Shown: piece by piece, positions 1-10,295 of the stretch | Layout of the letters: every line of letters starts with the position of its first letter | Position numbering within the stretch: position 1 is the stretch's first letter | NCBI RefSeq assembly: GCF_000021645.1 | Contig: NC_011661.1 | Location: 652,723-716,722 of the forward strand | DNA: 64,000 bases | From: Dictyoglomus turgidum DSM 6724 | GTDB lineage: Bacteria > Dictyoglomota > Dictyoglomia > Dictyoglomales > Dictyoglomaceae | Direction: 5' to 3' | Position numbers and translations under genes: made by a program | The notes under the pieces: model-generated | Told to the model about the DNA's origin: nothing | The model's database searches: none | The model's input: only the letters and a program-made list of their open reading frames with translations

Positions 1-2
1 AA

Positions 3-827
3 GAAGATTTGGAATGGGCAGAGAAAGAAGCAAGTAAATTATATGAAAACCTTCAAAGATATGCTTGGGAAGGGGATAGGTTTGTAAGAGGATTTATGGG
101 AGACGAAGTAATAGGCTCAAAGAATAATTCTGAGGCAAGTTTCTGGCTTAATCCTCAGGTATGGTCTGTACTTTCAGGAGTAGCAACTTCTGAGCAGGCA
201 AAGATTGTTATGGATAATGTGGAGAAAATACTAAATACCGATTATGGCGCTATGATTATGTATCCTCCTGTAAGAACCTTAGGGCTTCCTGTGTTTAGGA
301 TGATACTTTTTAATCCTGGAATGAAAGAAAATGCTGGAATTTTCTGTCATCCTCAGGGTTGGTTGATAAAGGCTGAAACTATGCTTGGAAATGGGAATAG
401 AGCTTATAAATATTTCCAAGAGATAAATCCAGCTAATATGAATGATAAAGCCGAGATAAGAGAAGCTGAACCTTATGTGCATTGTCAATTTGTAGAGGGT
501 AAAGATAGTCCATTCCATGGTAGAGCTCATGTGCATTGGCTGACAGGTACTGCATCCAGTGTTATGGTAGCATGTGTAGAAGGTATTCTTGGACTTCAAC
601 CCGATTATGAAGGGCTAAGAATAGATCCATGTGTTCCTTCTCATTGGAAAGAATTCTATATGGAAAGGATGTTTAGAGGAAAAAGGTTAAAGATCAAAGT
701 TGAAAATCATAGTGGGTTTCAAAAGGGAGTAAAAAAGATAATAATAAATGGGAAGGAGATAAATGATAATTTTCTCCCCGAATCCGAAATGAAGGATGAA
801 AATGAAGTATTAGTCATTATGGGCTAA
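3..827 (+). CDS. GH94 family glycoside phosphorylase, C-terminal part (5' truncated by window edge)
   Basis: The reading frame is open from base 3, so the gene begins outside the window and only about the last 274 residues are seen. They align along their whole length with the end of the complete cellobiose phosphorylase that follows: both share KENAGIFCH, a WLTGTAS motif of the phosphate-binding region, a GL(R)xDPCxP segment and the closing GVK(R/K)I beta-domain. GH94 enzymes split beta-linked disaccharides with phosphate to give a sugar 1-phosphate and a free sugar in the cytoplasm. This copy reads [14 protein letters not shown] where the neighbour reads [14 protein letters not shown], so the acceptor specificity probably differs (for example laminaribiose, a longer cellodextrin or another beta-glucoside). 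The substrate cannot be assigned from this part. It lies 14 bases upstream of the next gene, so the two are probably co-transcribed. Confidence 0.88.
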   Translation, partial: EDLEWAEKEASKLYENLQRYAWEGDRFVRGFMGDEVIGSKNNSEASFWLNPQVWSVLSGVATSEQAKIVMDNVEKILNTDYGAMIMYPPVRTLGLPVFRMILFNPGMKENAGIFCHPQGWLIKAETMLGNGNRAYKYFQEINPANMNDKAEIREAEPYVHCQFVEGKDSPFHGRAHVHWLTGTASSVMVACVEGILGLQPDYEGLRIDPCVPSHWKEFYMERMFRGKRLKIKVENHSGFQKGVKKIIINGKEINDNFLPESEMKDENEVLVIMG

Positions 828-841
828 GAGGAGGTAAAAGT

Positions 842-3277
842 ATGAGATTTGGTTACTTTGATGATAAAAATAGAGAATATGTTATTACTGATCCTAAGAC
901 TCCATTTCCATGGATAAACTATCTTGGAGTTGATAACTTCTTTTCTTTAATATCTAACACAGGTGGAGGATACTGTTTTTATAAAGATGCAAGACTGAGA
1001 AGAATATTAAGGTTTAGATATAATAACGTTCCTATTGATAATGGTGGGAGATATTTCTATATATGGGAAAACGGAGATTTTTGGTCTCCTACTTGGAAAC
1101 CAGTAAGGAAAGATCTTGATAAATATGAATGTAGACATGGACTTTCTTATACTAGAATTCTGGGAGAGAGAAATGGAATCTCCGCACAGGTTCTTTATTT
1201 TGTTCCTCTAAAAGAAAACTGTGAGATTCATTATCTGAAATTAAAGAACAATACTAATTTAAAGAGAAGTTTAAAACTTTTCTCTTTTGTAGAATGGTGC
1301 CTCTGGAATGCTTGGGATGATCAAACTAACTTTCAAAGAAACCTTAGTACTGGAGAGGTAGAGATAGAAGGATCAGTGATTTATCATAAGACTGAATATA
1401 GAGAAAGAAGGAATCATTATGCCTTTTATTCAGTAAACGTTCCTATTCAGGGTTTTGACACCGATAGGGATATTTTTATAGGTATGTATAATGGATTTGA
1501 GGCTCCAAGAGCTGTGGTAGAGGGAAAGTCCTATAACTCAGTAGCTGAAGGTTGGTCTCCCATTGCATCTCATTATATTGAGATAGAACTTGAGCCTGGA
1601 GAAGTAAAGGATTTTGTTTTTATTCTTGGTTATGTGGAAAATCCTGAAGAGGAAAAATGGGAAAGACCTGGGGTTATTAATAAGAAAAGGGCTTATGAGA
1701 TCATAAATAAATTCAAGACTTCTGAAGATGTAGAAAAAGCTTTTTGGGAATTGAGGAATTATTGGAATGATATTTTGTCAAAATATCAAGTAAATCACAA
1801 TGATGAGATTTTATCTCGTATGGTTAATATTTGGAATCAATATCAATGTATGATTACCTTTAACTTGGCAAGAAGTGCCTCCTATTTTGAGTCAGGAATA
1901 AGTAGGGGGATTGGTTTTAGAGATTCTAATCAAGATATTCTTGGTGCAGTACATATGATTCCTGAGAGAGTAAGGGAAAGAATTCTTGATCTTGCATCTA
2001 CTATGTTTGAGGATGGTAGCTGTTATCACCAATATCAACCTTTGACTAAGAGAGGAAATAATGAAATAGGAAGCGGTTTTAATGATGATCCTTTGTGGAT
2101 AATTTTATCTACAGGTGCTTATATAAAAGAGACAGGGGACTTTAGTATACTGAGGGAGGTTATCCCATACAATAATGATGAAACTAAAAAAGGAACTTTG
2201 TTTGAGCATATCAAAAGGGCTTATCATCATGTAACCGATAACTTAGGCCCTCATGGTTTACCTCTCATTGGGAGAGCAGACTGGAATGATTGTTTGAATC
2301 TTAATTGTTTCTCTAAAAATCCTGATGAGTCTTTTCAGACCACATCTAACGTAGAAGGTGGGACGGCAGAATCTGTATTTATAGCTGGTTTGTTTGTATA
2401 TGCAACTCCTGATTATATAAGAATGTGCGAGGAAATGGGAGAGAAGGAGGAAGCAGAATGGGCTAAAAAGGCTGCTCAGGATATGATAAATGCAATTAAT
2501 AACTATGGATGGGATGGAGAGTGGTTCTTAAGAGCTTATGATTATTTTGGAAGGAAAGTAGGAAGTAAAGAATGTGAGGAGGGTAAGATATTTATTGAAC
2601 CTCAAGGAATTTGTACCATGGCTGGAATAGGAAAAGACGACGGAAGAGCAAAGTTGGCGTTGGATTCTTGTATAAAGTATCTGGATACAAAATATGGAAT
2701 GGTACTTCAGCAACCTGCATATTCTAAGTATTACTTGGAGCTTGGCGAAATATCTTCTTATCCACCGGGTTATAAAGAGAATGCAGGAATATTCTGCCAT
2801 AATAATCCTTGGGTTGGCATAGGGGAGACCATGATAGGTAGAGGTTGGAGAGCTTTTGATGTTTATAGAAAAATTACACCTGCTTATTTTGAAGATGAAA
2901 GTGAAATTCATAAGATGGAGCCTTATGTGTATTGTCAGATGGTGGCTGGAAAGGATGCAAAAAGACATGGAGAGGGTAAAAACTCTTGGCTTACAGGTAC
3001 TGCTTCTTGGGCTTTTGTATTGATCTCCCAGTACATATTGGGAGTAAGACCTGATTATGATGGGTTAAGAGTGGATCCCTGTATTCCTGAGGATTGGAAA
3101 GAATTCAGAGTGGTAAGGAGATATAGAGGTTCAGTTTATGATGTAAAAGTGATAAATCCTGAAGGGAAGTCTAAAGGGGTAAAGAGGATAGTTGTAGATG
3201 GGAAAGAAATTTCTGGGAATCTACTGCCTGTCTTTAATGATGGAAAGATTCATGAAGTGGTTGTAGAGATGGGTTAA
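842..3277 (+). CDS. cbp: Cellobiose phosphorylase (GH94)
   Basis: Converts cellobiose and phosphate to alpha-glucose 1-phosphate and glucose in the cytoplasm, saving one ATP per disaccharide. The 811 residues match the usual length of bacterial cellobiose phosphorylases. The N-terminus ([20 protein letters not shown]) is the characteristic opening beta-sandwich of this subgroup. The (alpha/alpha)6 barrel carries R-A-D-W-N-D-C-L-N around residues 478-486, and the last Asp (about 483) is the expected general acid. A WLTGTASW phosphate-site motif and a DPCIP segment follow. There is no signal peptide. The ATG at 842 is preceded by AGGAGG seven bases upstream. It follows the truncated GH94 gene and is closed by a strong terminator at 3307-3341. 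With the 2-epimerase at 6966-8135 it covers two fates of imported cellobiose. Confidence 0.95.
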   Translation: MRFGYFDDKNREYVITDPKTPFPWINYLGVDNFFSLISNTGGGYCFYKDARLRRILRFRYNNVPIDNGGRYFYIWENGDFWSPTWKPVRKDLDKYECRHGLSYTRILGERNGISAQVLYFVPLKENCEIHYLKLKNNTNLKRSLKLFSFVEWCLWNAWDDQTNFQRNLSTGEVEIEGSVIYHKTEYRERRNHYAFYSVNVPIQGFDTDRDIFIGMYNGFEAPRAVVEGKSYNSVAEGWSPIASHYIEIELEPGEVKDFVFILGYVENPEEEKWERPGVINKKRAYEIINKFKTSEDVEKAFWELRNYWNDILSKYQVNHNDEILSRMVNIWNQYQCMITFNLARSASYFESGISRGIGFRDSNQDILGAVHMIPERVRERILDLASTMFEDGSCYHQYQPLTKRGNNEIGSGFNDDPLWIILSTGAYIKETGDFSILREVIPYNNDETKKGTLFEHIKRAYHHVTDNLGPHGLPLIGRADWNDCLNLNCFSKNPDESFQTTSNVEGGTAESVFIAGLFVYATPDYIRMCEEMGEKEEAEWAKKAAQDMINAINNYGWDGEWFLRAYDYFGRKVGSKECEEGKIFIEPQGICTMAGIGKDDGRAKLALDSCIKYLDTKYGMVLQQPAYSKYYLELGEISSYPPGYKENAGIFCHNNPWVGIGETMIGRGWRAFDVYRKITPAYFEDESEIHKMEPYVYCQMVAGKDAKRHGEGKNSWLTGTASWAFVLISQYILGVRPDYDGLRVDPCIPEDWKEFRVVRRYRGSVYDVKVINPEGKSKGVKRIVVDGKEISGNLLPVFNDGKIHEVVVEMG

Positions 3278-3306
3278 GAGTAAAGGGTAATATTAAAGGG
3301 TACATT

Positions 3307-3341
3307 GGGGACAAGAAACTGAATCTTGTCCCCTTTTTTTT
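3307..3341 (+). terminator. Rho-independent terminator of the GH94 operon
   Basis: GGGGACAAG (3307-3315) and CTTGTCCCC (3325-3333) form a perfect 9-bp stem with a 9-base loop. Eight T residues follow (3334-3341). It sits 30 bases after the stop of the cellobiose phosphorylase gene. Confidence 0.95.
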
Positions 3342-3389
3342 CTTGGTATATTATTTAAGTATATTTAAAAATTTTGGGGGGGTTAGAAT

Positions 3390-5720
3390 TTGGACGAGAA
3401 AGTTTTGAGAGTAAAAGATGAGCTTTTGAAAATACATTTTATTACTCCTAAGATTGTTAATTTCCATTACTCAAAATATGGAAAATTTGATAAAAATTAT
3501 TCGCTCTGTGTGGATTATGAAAAGATAAAAGATTCAGGGGTGAGGGTAACTTATGAAGAGGGAGAAAATTATTATCGTTTATCTACAGATTATCTTGAAA
3601 TTATTGTTTCCAAAGAGTTAGGAAAGGTTTCTATTTATGATAAAGGTAAAAATTTGATTTTGTCCGATTATGAAGATAAAGGTTATGTAAAAGAAGGCAA
3701 AAAAATATATACCTATAAAAAGATTAGGCATGAAGAGGCTTTTTTGGGATTTGGGGAGAGGTTAGGTCCACTGAATAAAAGGGGTCATGTTTTAATCAAT
3801 TGGAATACCGATGAATCTGATCATAGTGTTGGAAATGATCCTCTTTATCAATCCCATCCCTTTTTTATTGCTTGGCATCCTACTGCAAGTTATGGTTTAT
3901 TTTTTGATAATACTTTTTTAAGTTATTTTGATATGGGGAAGGGAGATAAAGATTATTATTATTTTTGTGCTGAAGATGGAGACTTGGACTATTACTTTAT
4001 CTATGGGTCATCTCCAAAAGATGTGATAGAAGGTTATACTTATCTTACAGGTAGATATTATATGCCTCCTCTTTGGAGTTTAGGTTTGCATCAATCTCGT
4101 TGGAGTTATGATTCGGAGATAAAACTTTATAATCTTGCAAAGGAATTTAGAAAAAGAAATATTCCTTGTGATGCTTTGTATCTTGATATTGATTATATGA
4201 GAGGGTATAGAGTCTTTACGATTAATAAAAAGAGGTTTCCCCATTTTGAAAAGATGGTTAAAGATCTTAAAAATCTTGGATTTAAGTTAGTAGTTATTAT
4301 TGACCCAGGAGTCAAATGGGATAGGAAATATGAGATTTTTAAAGAAGGATTATCAAAGGATTTCTTTTGTAGAATGGAAAATGGAAAAGTTTTTACGGGA
4401 TATGTCTGGCCTGGAAAATCAGTTTTTCCTGATTTTTTAAGAAAAGAGGTAAGGAATTTTTGGGGAGAAAAGCTTAGAGAATTTATAAACATGGGAGTTA
4501 GCGGGTTTTGGAATGATATGAACGAGCCTTCTGTTTTTTCCAGAATAGAATATTGGGCAATGAAAATTCTCTTTCATATCTTAAAATTCAAAGAGCCCCC
4601 AAAACTTCCAAAGCCTAAAAATTTTGAAGAAAAGATAAAACAAATAAAAAGAAAAACCGTGCATGAAAAAGTAATTCATAAGGAAGATGATAAAATTTTT
4701 TATCATTCTGAGATCCACAATCTTTATGGACTTTTGATGAATCAAGCAACTTTTGAGGGTTTTTTAAGAGCCAATCCTCATGAAAGACCCTTTATTTTAA
4801 CAAGGTCAGGATTTTCAGGTATCCAAAAGTATTCTGCAGTTTGGTGTGGAGATAATAAAAGTTCTTGGGAAAATCTTTTTTCCTCGATTATAACTTTACA
4901 GAATTTATCTATTTCAGGTGTTCCTTTCATAGGGGAAGATGTAGGAGGTTTTTGGGGAGACTGCGAGAGAGAACTTTTTGTGAGATGGATGGAGCTTGGT
5001 ATTTTCTATCCCTTCTTTAGAATACACACGGCTAAAAATACAAGGAATCAAGAGCCATGGAGTTTTGGGGATGAAGTAGAAAAGATTGCAAAAGATTTTA
5101 TTTCCCTAAGGTATAGACTTATACCTTACATATATTCTCTATTTTACGAGGCAAAGGAGAAAGGAATTCCTCTTATAAGGAGTTTGATTTTAGAGTTCCC
5201 AAACTCAAAAGAGGTATTGAGTTATGAGGACGAATTCATGTTTGGTCCTTTTATTCTTGTAGCTCCTGTTTATGAAAAAGAAAAAAGGGAAAGAAAGGTT
5301 TATCTTCCTGAAGGTTTTTGGTATGACTTTTATACTGGGAAAAGATATAGAGGGGGAACTCTTGTGAAAGTTAATGCTCCTCTGAATAAAATTCCCTTAT
5401 TTTTAAGAGAAGGGGCAATTATTCCTATGTGGAATACGCAAAGTTATGTTGGAGAGAAAAAACAGGAAATGTTAAACTTAGAGGTATATCCAGGAGATGG
5501 AAAATTTCTATATTATGAGGACGATGGAATTTCTTGGGATTATGAGAAGGGTATGTATAATCTAATAGAGTTTTCTACCTTCAAAAAGGAAGAAAAACAG
5601 TTTTTAAGGATTCGTTTTATCCACAAAGGGTATAAGGATGGTACTAAATCTTTAAAGGTGCATTATTGTAAGAAGGAAAAGAAATTAGAACTTATGGAAG
5701 GAGAGTTTGAGATAAATTAA
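3390..5720 (+). CDS. GH31 alpha-glucosidase
   Basis: Retaining exo-alpha-glucosidase (or alpha-xylosidase) of family 31 that releases sugar from the non-reducing end of imported oligosaccharides. An N-terminal beta-sandwich (about 1-215) precedes a (beta/alpha)8 barrel. The signature GFWNDMNEP places the nucleophile at Asp376, and WCGDN places the acid/base at Asp488. A C-terminal beta-domain begins around residue 590. Roughly 40 extra Lys-rich residues (about 390-430) lie between the nucleophile and the conserved HNLYG motif, longer than usual. No signal peptide is seen, so it should be cytoplasmic. The start is TTG at 3390, supported by a seven-G ribosome site at 3376-3382 and by the lack of a better in-frame start. 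The overall motif pattern resembles maltose/isomaltose-type alpha-glucosidases, but alpha-xylosidase activity cannot be excluded. Confidence 0.92.
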   Translation: MDEKVLRVKDELLKIHFITPKIVNFHYSKYGKFDKNYSLCVDYEKIKDSGVRVTYEEGENYYRLSTDYLEIIVSKELGKVSIYDKGKNLILSDYEDKGYVKEGKKIYTYKKIRHEEAFLGFGERLGPLNKRGHVLINWNTDESDHSVGNDPLYQSHPFFIAWHPTASYGLFFDNTFLSYFDMGKGDKDYYYFCAEDGDLDYYFIYGSSPKDVIEGYTYLTGRYYMPPLWSLGLHQSRWSYDSEIKLYNLAKEFRKRNIPCDALYLDIDYMRGYRVFTINKKRFPHFEKMVKDLKNLGFKLVVIIDPGVKWDRKYEIFKEGLSKDFFCRMENGKVFTGYVWPGKSVFPDFLRKEVRNFWGEKLREFINMGVSGFWNDMNEPSVFSRIEYWAMKILFHILKFKEPPKLPKPKNFEEKIKQIKRKTVHEKVIHKEDDKIFYHSEIHNLYGLLMNQATFEGFLRANPHERPFILTRSGFSGIQKYSAVWCGDNKSSWENLFSSIITLQNLSISGVPFIGEDVGGFWGDCERELFVRWMELGIFYPFFRIHTAKNTRNQEPWSFGDEVEKIAKDFISLRYRLIPYIYSLFYEAKEKGIPLIRSLILEFPNSKEVLSYEDEFMFGPFILVAPVYEKEKRERKVYLPEGFWYDFYTGKRYRGGTLVKVNAPLNKIPLFLREGAIIPMWNTQSYVGEKKQEMLNLEVYPGDGKFLYYEDDGISWDYEKGMYNLIEFSTFKKEEKQFLRIRFIHKGYKDGTKSLKVHYCKKEKKLELMEGEFEIN

Positions 5721-5722
5721 AA

Positions 5723-6964
5723 CTAGTTTATTCCTTTTTTATCAAAAATAGAGTATATATGTTTCCTTAATAGAGGGAGTCTTATTCTATAAATAAAACT
5801 ACAAATAATACATAATATTCCACTTAAAAGTACCGTACTTACAGCTCCTATATGCTTTGCGAAAAGACCACCTATGTAACTTCCTATAGGCATAGATCCC
5901 ATAAAGAACATTACGTATATACTCATTACTCTTCCCCTTACATGATTATCAATGATACTTTGTATTAAGGTATTACTACATACAGAGTTTAGCATAAAGC
6001 TAAGTCCTGTAATGAATAGAGCAAAGAGAGAAAAATAAAGATTTTTTGATAGGGAGAAAAGAATAAGTCCAATTCCAGCAGTTCCAAAAGAATAGGATAT
6101 TATACTTTCTATTCCTTTGACCTTTGATCTTCCTGCAAGATAAATTGCTCCTATAAGGGCTCCACCGCCGATTGCTCCCGTCAAAATTCCAAGGGTTTCT
6201 GGTCCTCCGCGAAGGATGTCCTTAGCAAAAATAGGCATGAGTACGCTATATATTGAGGCAAAGAGGCTGGAAAGGGAAATAAATATAAGGATATATTTTA
6301 CAACTATAAATTTAAAGGCATAATTAAATCCAGCTTTTAGATCCTTAATAATGTTTTCCGAAACAACCAAAATTTGGGACTTTATTCTCATAAAAAGCAA
6401 TGCAATGATTACTGCTAGAAAGCTTAATGCGTTTATCAAGAAGCACATGCCTTCGCCTAATAGGGCAATAAGAAATCCACTTATGGTGGGTCCTATAAGC
6501 CTTGCAATATTAAAAAGAAGAGAATTTAGAGCGATGGCATTACTTAAGTCTTCTGGATTTTCTACCATCTCAATTACAAAGGATTGTCTTGTAGGTGCAT
6601 CAACGGAATTAAGAATTCCAAGAATTAAACTTAAGAGTAAAAGGTGCCATATTCTTATTGTATTTGTAAGAGTTAAAAGAGAAAGAGTAAAGGCCTGAAA
6701 CATAAGGAGGGTTTGGGTAAGTATTAGGATCTTATGTTTGCTAAATCGGTCGAGAAATACCCCCACAAAAGGAGAAAAGAATAGGTTTGGTATTTGGGAA
6801 AGAAAGGCGGTAGTTCCGAGAAGAACAGAGGAATTAGTTAACCTATATACGAGCCAACTCATAGCTGTAGATTGAATCCAGCTTCCTATTAAGGATATAG
6901 CTTGACCTGAAAAGTATAGTTTGTAATTTCTGCTTTTTAGTGCTCTAAATAAGTTCTTCCTCAT
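5723..6964 (-). CDS. MFS transporter of the MFS_3 exporter type
   Basis: A 413-residue membrane protein with about twelve hydrophobic segments. The opening RNYKLYFSGQAISLIGSWIQ is typical of the MFS_3 (EntS-like) subfamily, and the A-loop FLDRFSKHKIL between helices 2 and 3 fits MFS proteins. This subfamily usually exports small molecules by proton exchange. The ATG at 6964 lies one base after the stop of the cellobiose 2-epimerase gene upstream, so the two are translationally coupled. The substrate is unknown; coupling to a sugar epimerase suggests, but does not show, a carbohydrate-related cargo. The gene ends two bases from the convergent GH31 gene, and no terminator is visible in that junction. 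Confidence 0.85.
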   Translation of the reverse strand: MRKNLFRALKSRNYKLYFSGQAISLIGSWIQSTAMSWLVYRLTNSSVLLGTTAFLSQIPNLFFSPFVGVFLDRFSKHKILILTQTLLMFQAFTLSLLTLTNTIRIWHLLLLSLILGILNSVDAPTRQSFVIEMVENPEDLSNAIALNSLLFNIARLIGPTISGFLIALLGEGMCFLINALSFLAVIIALLFMRIKSQILVVSENIIKDLKAGFNYAFKFIVVKYILIFISLSSLFASIYSVLMPIFAKDILRGGPETLGILTGAIGGGALIGAIYLAGRSKVKGIESIISYSFGTAGIGLILFSLSKNLYFSLFALFITGLSFMLNSVCSNTLIQSIIDNHVRGRVMSIYVMFFMGSMPIGSYIGGLFAKHIGAVSTVLLSGILCIICSFIYRIRLPLLRKHIYSIFDKKGIN

Positions 6965-6965
6965 T

Positions 6966-8135
6966 TTAAATCCTTTTTATTACCTCAAGACACATTCTCC
7001 CATTGTGATATGGGCACTTCCATAAGTCTACCTCAGGCATAGGAGATGGAATATAGTTTTCATCAAGTTTCCAAAACCATTCCCCTTGGGCTCTTTTATC
7101 TACAAGAAAGTCTTTTATAAATTCCCAAAGTTCGAAAACAGCTTTTAAGAACTTATCTAATTTTGATTTTTGATATGCATTTAAGAAACCCACTAAGGCT
7201 TCTGCCTGAACCCACCAGATCCTGTTTTTATCCACTATTCCCCTTACCCTTTCATTTAGTAGGCTTCCGCTCTCAAAAGCTTCCTCTAATACTTTTTCTG
7301 CTATTTTAAGGTTTATCTCACTCATTTCTTTTATTAATTTATTGTTATCAATATATCTTAAGGCTTCATCTATTAACCATGTAGCTTCAATATCATGTCC
7401 ATAAGATATGGCATCTATAATGGGGTTCATCTTTTTGTCGAAAAATACATAAAGATGATTAGTCTTAGAATCGTAGATCTTTTCTTTAAAAAGTATTATT
7501 AAATCTTCTATCTTTTTTTTAATACTTTGATCATAAGTAGCAGTAAAAAGGTTTGTATATGCTTCCAAAATATGAAGTAGAGTATTCATACTCCTCTCAC
7601 ATATAATTCCATATTCACTCACAATTATGTTTTCTTTTGGATTCCATTTTTCATCAAATTCTTCTTTGTAGCCTACATCATTTTTACATACCTCTTCAAT
7701 TATTTTGTAAATCTCTAAAGCCAAATCAAGGCTTTCCTTTTTTTGAGTGGCTTTATAGTATTCCGAGAGTCCATAGAGAACAAAGGCTTGCCCGTATAAA
7801 TGTTTTCTTTTGTCTATAGGCTCTCCTTTGTAATCTACCATCCAGTAAAAACCTTTGTTTTCCTTATCTAAAAAGCTTTTAATAAGAAATTTGTATGAGT
7901 GATCTGCAAAATTTATAAATTCCTCTTTTCTCAATTGATTGTAAAGTCTGGAGAAAAACCATAAAATTCTTGAGGTTAAGACCAATCCTTTGGGAGCATA
8001 GGGGTCGGGTTTTAAATCAAAACCCACATAACTTATGTATCCTCCATTATTTTCGTCCTTTAATTCTTCCCAGAAGGGGATTATTTTGTTGTTTAGATGT
8101 TCAAAAATCTCACTTTTTAAAACTTTTAAATCCAT
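6966..8135 (-). CDS. ce: Cellobiose 2-epimerase (AGE superfamily)
   Basis: Epimerises the reducing-end glucose of cellobiose and related beta-1,4 (often also alpha-1,4) oligosaccharides to mannose. Its 389 residues have the N-acylglucosamine 2-epimerase (alpha/alpha)6 barrel. Visible family residues are KHLYGQ (His112), SMNTLLHILEAY (His188), SYGHDIEATW (His247), NRIWWVQAEALVG and the closing CPYHNGRMC (His377). His247 and His377 are the positions expected for the catalytic base/acid pair of characterised cellobiose 2-epimerases; the CPYHNGR ending separates these from GlcNAc 2-epimerases. A cellobiose 2-epimerase from Dictyoglomus turgidum has been described in the literature. Start is ATG at 8135. 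It is the first gene of a two-gene unit with the MFS gene. In the cell it would feed Glc-Man to mannosyl-glucose-type metabolism (compare the GH130 gene at 12536). Confidence 0.93.
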   Translation of the reverse strand: MDLKVLKSEIFEHLNNKIIPFWEELKDENNGGYISYVGFDLKPDPYAPKGLVLTSRILWFFSRLYNQLRKEEFINFADHSYKFLIKSFLDKENKGFYWMVDYKGEPIDKRKHLYGQAFVLYGLSEYYKATQKKESLDLALEIYKIIEEVCKNDVGYKEEFDEKWNPKENIIVSEYGIICERSMNTLLHILEAYTNLFTATYDQSIKKKIEDLIILFKEKIYDSKTNHLYVFFDKKMNPIIDAISYGHDIEATWLIDEALRYIDNNKLIKEMSEINLKIAEKVLEEAFESGSLLNERVRGIVDKNRIWWVQAEALVGFLNAYQKSKLDKFLKAVFELWEFIKDFLVDKRAQGEWFWKLDENYIPSPMPEVDLWKCPYHNGRMCLEVIKRI

Positions 8136-8185
8136 CTTTTTATACTCCCTTTTAAATATTTAGATAGCTATGTAACTATTATATA

Positions 8186-8214
8186 TTGTGTTATCTTAAT
8201 TTCAATACTATAAT
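8186..8214 (+). promoter_or_regulatory. Probable sigma70-type promoter for the 8251 operon
   Basis: TTGTGT (8186-8191), 17 bases, then TATAAT (8209-8214), about 37 bases before the ATG at 8251. The -10 is perfect and the -35 matches only TTG. Confidence 0.55.
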
Positions 8215-8250
8215 GTTTAAAAAGCTTGAAAGTCTTTCTGGAGGAGAAAT

Positions 8251-9888
8251 ATGGGATATAAAAATTTTAAGCTTGCTATTTATTGTACTGCTCCCTTCTT
8301 AAATAACACATCTATTTATAGTCTGGAAAATGATTTGAAATTTTTTCAAAGGTATTTGCATTTGGATAAAGTTTATCTTGAAACCCATAGAGGGAAGGAG
8401 GATGTATCAAGAGAGAAATTACTTGAGTTTAAAAATTTTTTTGAGAGCCAAGGAATAAAAGTTTCGGGAGGTATTACTACTACTATTGATCTTTTGGATG
8501 ATCCTGTACATAATTTGAGAATTTTTCATACTTTTTGCTATTCAAAAGAAACTTTAAGAGAGAAATTAAAAGAGATTGTTGAATACACTGCTAGCATATT
8601 TGATGAGATAATTCTTGATGATTTTTATTTTACCAGTTGCGCCTGTGAAGATTGTGTTAGGGCAAAGGGAGATAGATCTTGGAGAGACTATAGGCTTAGT
8701 TTGATGACTGAAATTTCCCAGGGATATGTGGTAGAGCCTGCGAAGAAATTAAATCCAAAGGTAAATATAATAGTAAAATATCCTAATTGGATAGAATCTT
8801 ATCACGAAAATGGGTATAATCCAGAAACTCAGAAGGATATATTTGATGAAATGTATGTGGGTACTGAGACCAGGGATCCTAGGTATACTCAACAAGATCT
8901 GCCAAGATATCTAAGCTATTCTCTTATGAGATGGTTTGAGAATGTAAAGCAGGGAAGGATTAAAGGTGGTTGGTTTGATTCCTTTGAGTGTGATTTGACT
9001 CAGTATTTGGAACAAGCTCATTTAACTTTATTTGCCAAGGCAAAGGAGATTACTCTTTTTGATTTTAGCTCTTTGAGGAACACTGTATATATTCCTCCTT
9101 TAGGATTTGAATTAGAAAGGATTGATGATATGCTTTCTTTATTGGGCAATCCAGTAGGGGTTAGTTTTTATCATCCTTTTCACTCTGATGGAGAGAATCA
9201 TTTAGAGGATTATCTTGGAATGATGGGAATTCCTTTTGAACCTACTCCTTACTTCTCCTATGAGGAAAGCCCTGTATTTATAACAGAGACTTCTTGTGGC
9301 GATAAAGATATAATAGAGAAGTTAAAAAATACACTCTTAAGGGGTAATACTGTCATAATCACTTCAGGAGTTTTAAGAAAACTTAGCAGAAGAGGGATTG
9401 AAGAACTTACCTCTATAAGGTACACTGACGGTAAAGCTTATTTAGACTTTTTTGCTATTGACCCAGCTATGACTGGCTTTACCAAGTATATTCATTCAAA
9501 GGAGATATTATTCCCGATTCTTGAGTATTATACTAATTCTTCTTGGCCCCTAATTGTGGGCATAAAGGGAGAAAAGAATTTTCCTATTCTTTTGAAAGAT
9601 TTTTATGGGAAAGGGAAATTATATGTTTTAAATATACCCGATAATTTTTCTGACCTATATAATTTTCCTGTAGATGTTCTAAATGAGATAAGAAAAGTTT
9701 TTATGGAAAAGATAAATATATATCTTGAGGGGAAGGAAAAGATAGGGCTCTTCTTATATGATAATAATTATGCCATTCTTGAGTCTTTCTTACCCTATAG
9801 AACAGAAGTGTTCCTAAATTATAAAGATAAAAGGATTAAAATATTACTTAGTCCACACACTTTCAAACTGATAAACTTAAGTCAATGA
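8251..9888 (+). CDS. Uncharacterised protein, glycosidase-like (probable TIM barrel plus GATase-like domain)
   Basis: I do not recognise a named family. The first 290 residues look like a (beta/alpha)8 glycosidase fold: strand-like hydrophobic stretches end in acidic residues, such as EIILDDFYF (about 125-133) and GGWFDSFECD (about 241-250), which could supply catalytic carboxylates. A Cys pair follows in CACEDC (about 136-141), possibly a metal site. The C-terminal part (about 310-460) has alternating strands and helices (SPVFITET, NTVIITSGVL) resembling the glutamine-amidotransferase-like domain that follows the barrel in GH42-type enzymes. There is no signal peptide. ATG at 8251 has GGAGGAG just upstream. 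The stop overlaps the next gene by four bases. The fold is inference and no substrate can be given. Confidence 0.7.
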   Translation: MGYKNFKLAIYCTAPFLNNTSIYSLENDLKFFQRYLHLDKVYLETHRGKEDVSREKLLEFKNFFESQGIKVSGGITTTIDLLDDPVHNLRIFHTFCYSKETLREKLKEIVEYTASIFDEIILDDFYFTSCACEDCVRAKGDRSWRDYRLSLMTEISQGYVVEPAKKLNPKVNIIVKYPNWIESYHENGYNPETQKDIFDEMYVGTETRDPRYTQQDLPRYLSYSLMRWFENVKQGRIKGGWFDSFECDLTQYLEQAHLTLFAKAKEITLFDFSSLRNTVYIPPLGFELERIDDMLSLLGNPVGVSFYHPFHSDGENHLEDYLGMMGIPFEPTPYFSYEESPVFITETSCGDKDIIEKLKNTLLRGNTVIITSGVLRKLSRRGIEELTSIRYTDGKAYLDFFAIDPAMTGFTKYIHSKEILFPILEYYTNSSWPLIVGIKGEKNFPILLKDFYGKGKLYVLNIPDNFSDLYNFPVDVLNEIRKVFMEKINIYLEGKEKIGLFLYDNNYAILESFLPYRTEVFLNYKDKRIKILLSPHTFKLINLSQ

Positions 9889-10295
9889 AGGGAATATATG
9901 TATTAGTGTTAGAAGTAGAGGAAGATATAGAGGTAGAAGTGGGAAGCCTTGGAAAACTAACCTTTAAAAAGGGGATATATTTATATGTTGGATCTGCACA
10001 AAATAATTTGGAAAAGAGGATAAAAAGACATTTATCAAAAGATAAGAAATTTCATTGGCATATTGATTATCTTTTGGCAAATAGAAAGGTAAAAATTGTT
10101 GAGGTTTTATATAGAGAGCTTAGCAAGGAGTGGGAATGTAAGATAGCAAAATCCATAACTGGTGAGATAGTGTCCAAGTTTGGAGCTTCCGATTGTAATT
10201 GTCTTTCTCATCTTTTTAAGATAGACAAAAGTCAGATACAATTTTTGAGAGAATTGAGATTTAAAAATCTTATTATAGGGGAGACAAGACTATGA
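9885..10295 (+). CDS. DUF123 protein (GIY-YIG-like domain)
   Basis: A 136-residue protein of the DUF123 family, a variant of the GIY-YIG nuclease fold common in archaea and thermophilic bacteria. Visible features are KGIYVLVLEV at the start, GIYLYVGSAQ with a following RIKRHLSKDKKFHWHIDYLL block, and the family hallmark GASDCNCLSHLF near the C-terminus. In some species this domain is fused to endonuclease III, which suggests a role near DNA repair, but no activity is established. The ATG overlaps the stop of the preceding gene (ATGA) and its own stop overlaps the exporter gene, so it is the middle gene of a tightly coupled trio. Confidence 0.85.
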   Translation: MKGIYVLVLEVEEDIEVEVGSLGKLTFKKGIYLYVGSAQNNLEKRIKRHLSKDKKFHWHIDYLLANRKVKIVEVLYRELSKEWECKIAKSITGEIVSKFGASDCNCLSHLFKIDKSQIQFLRELRFKNLIIGETRL

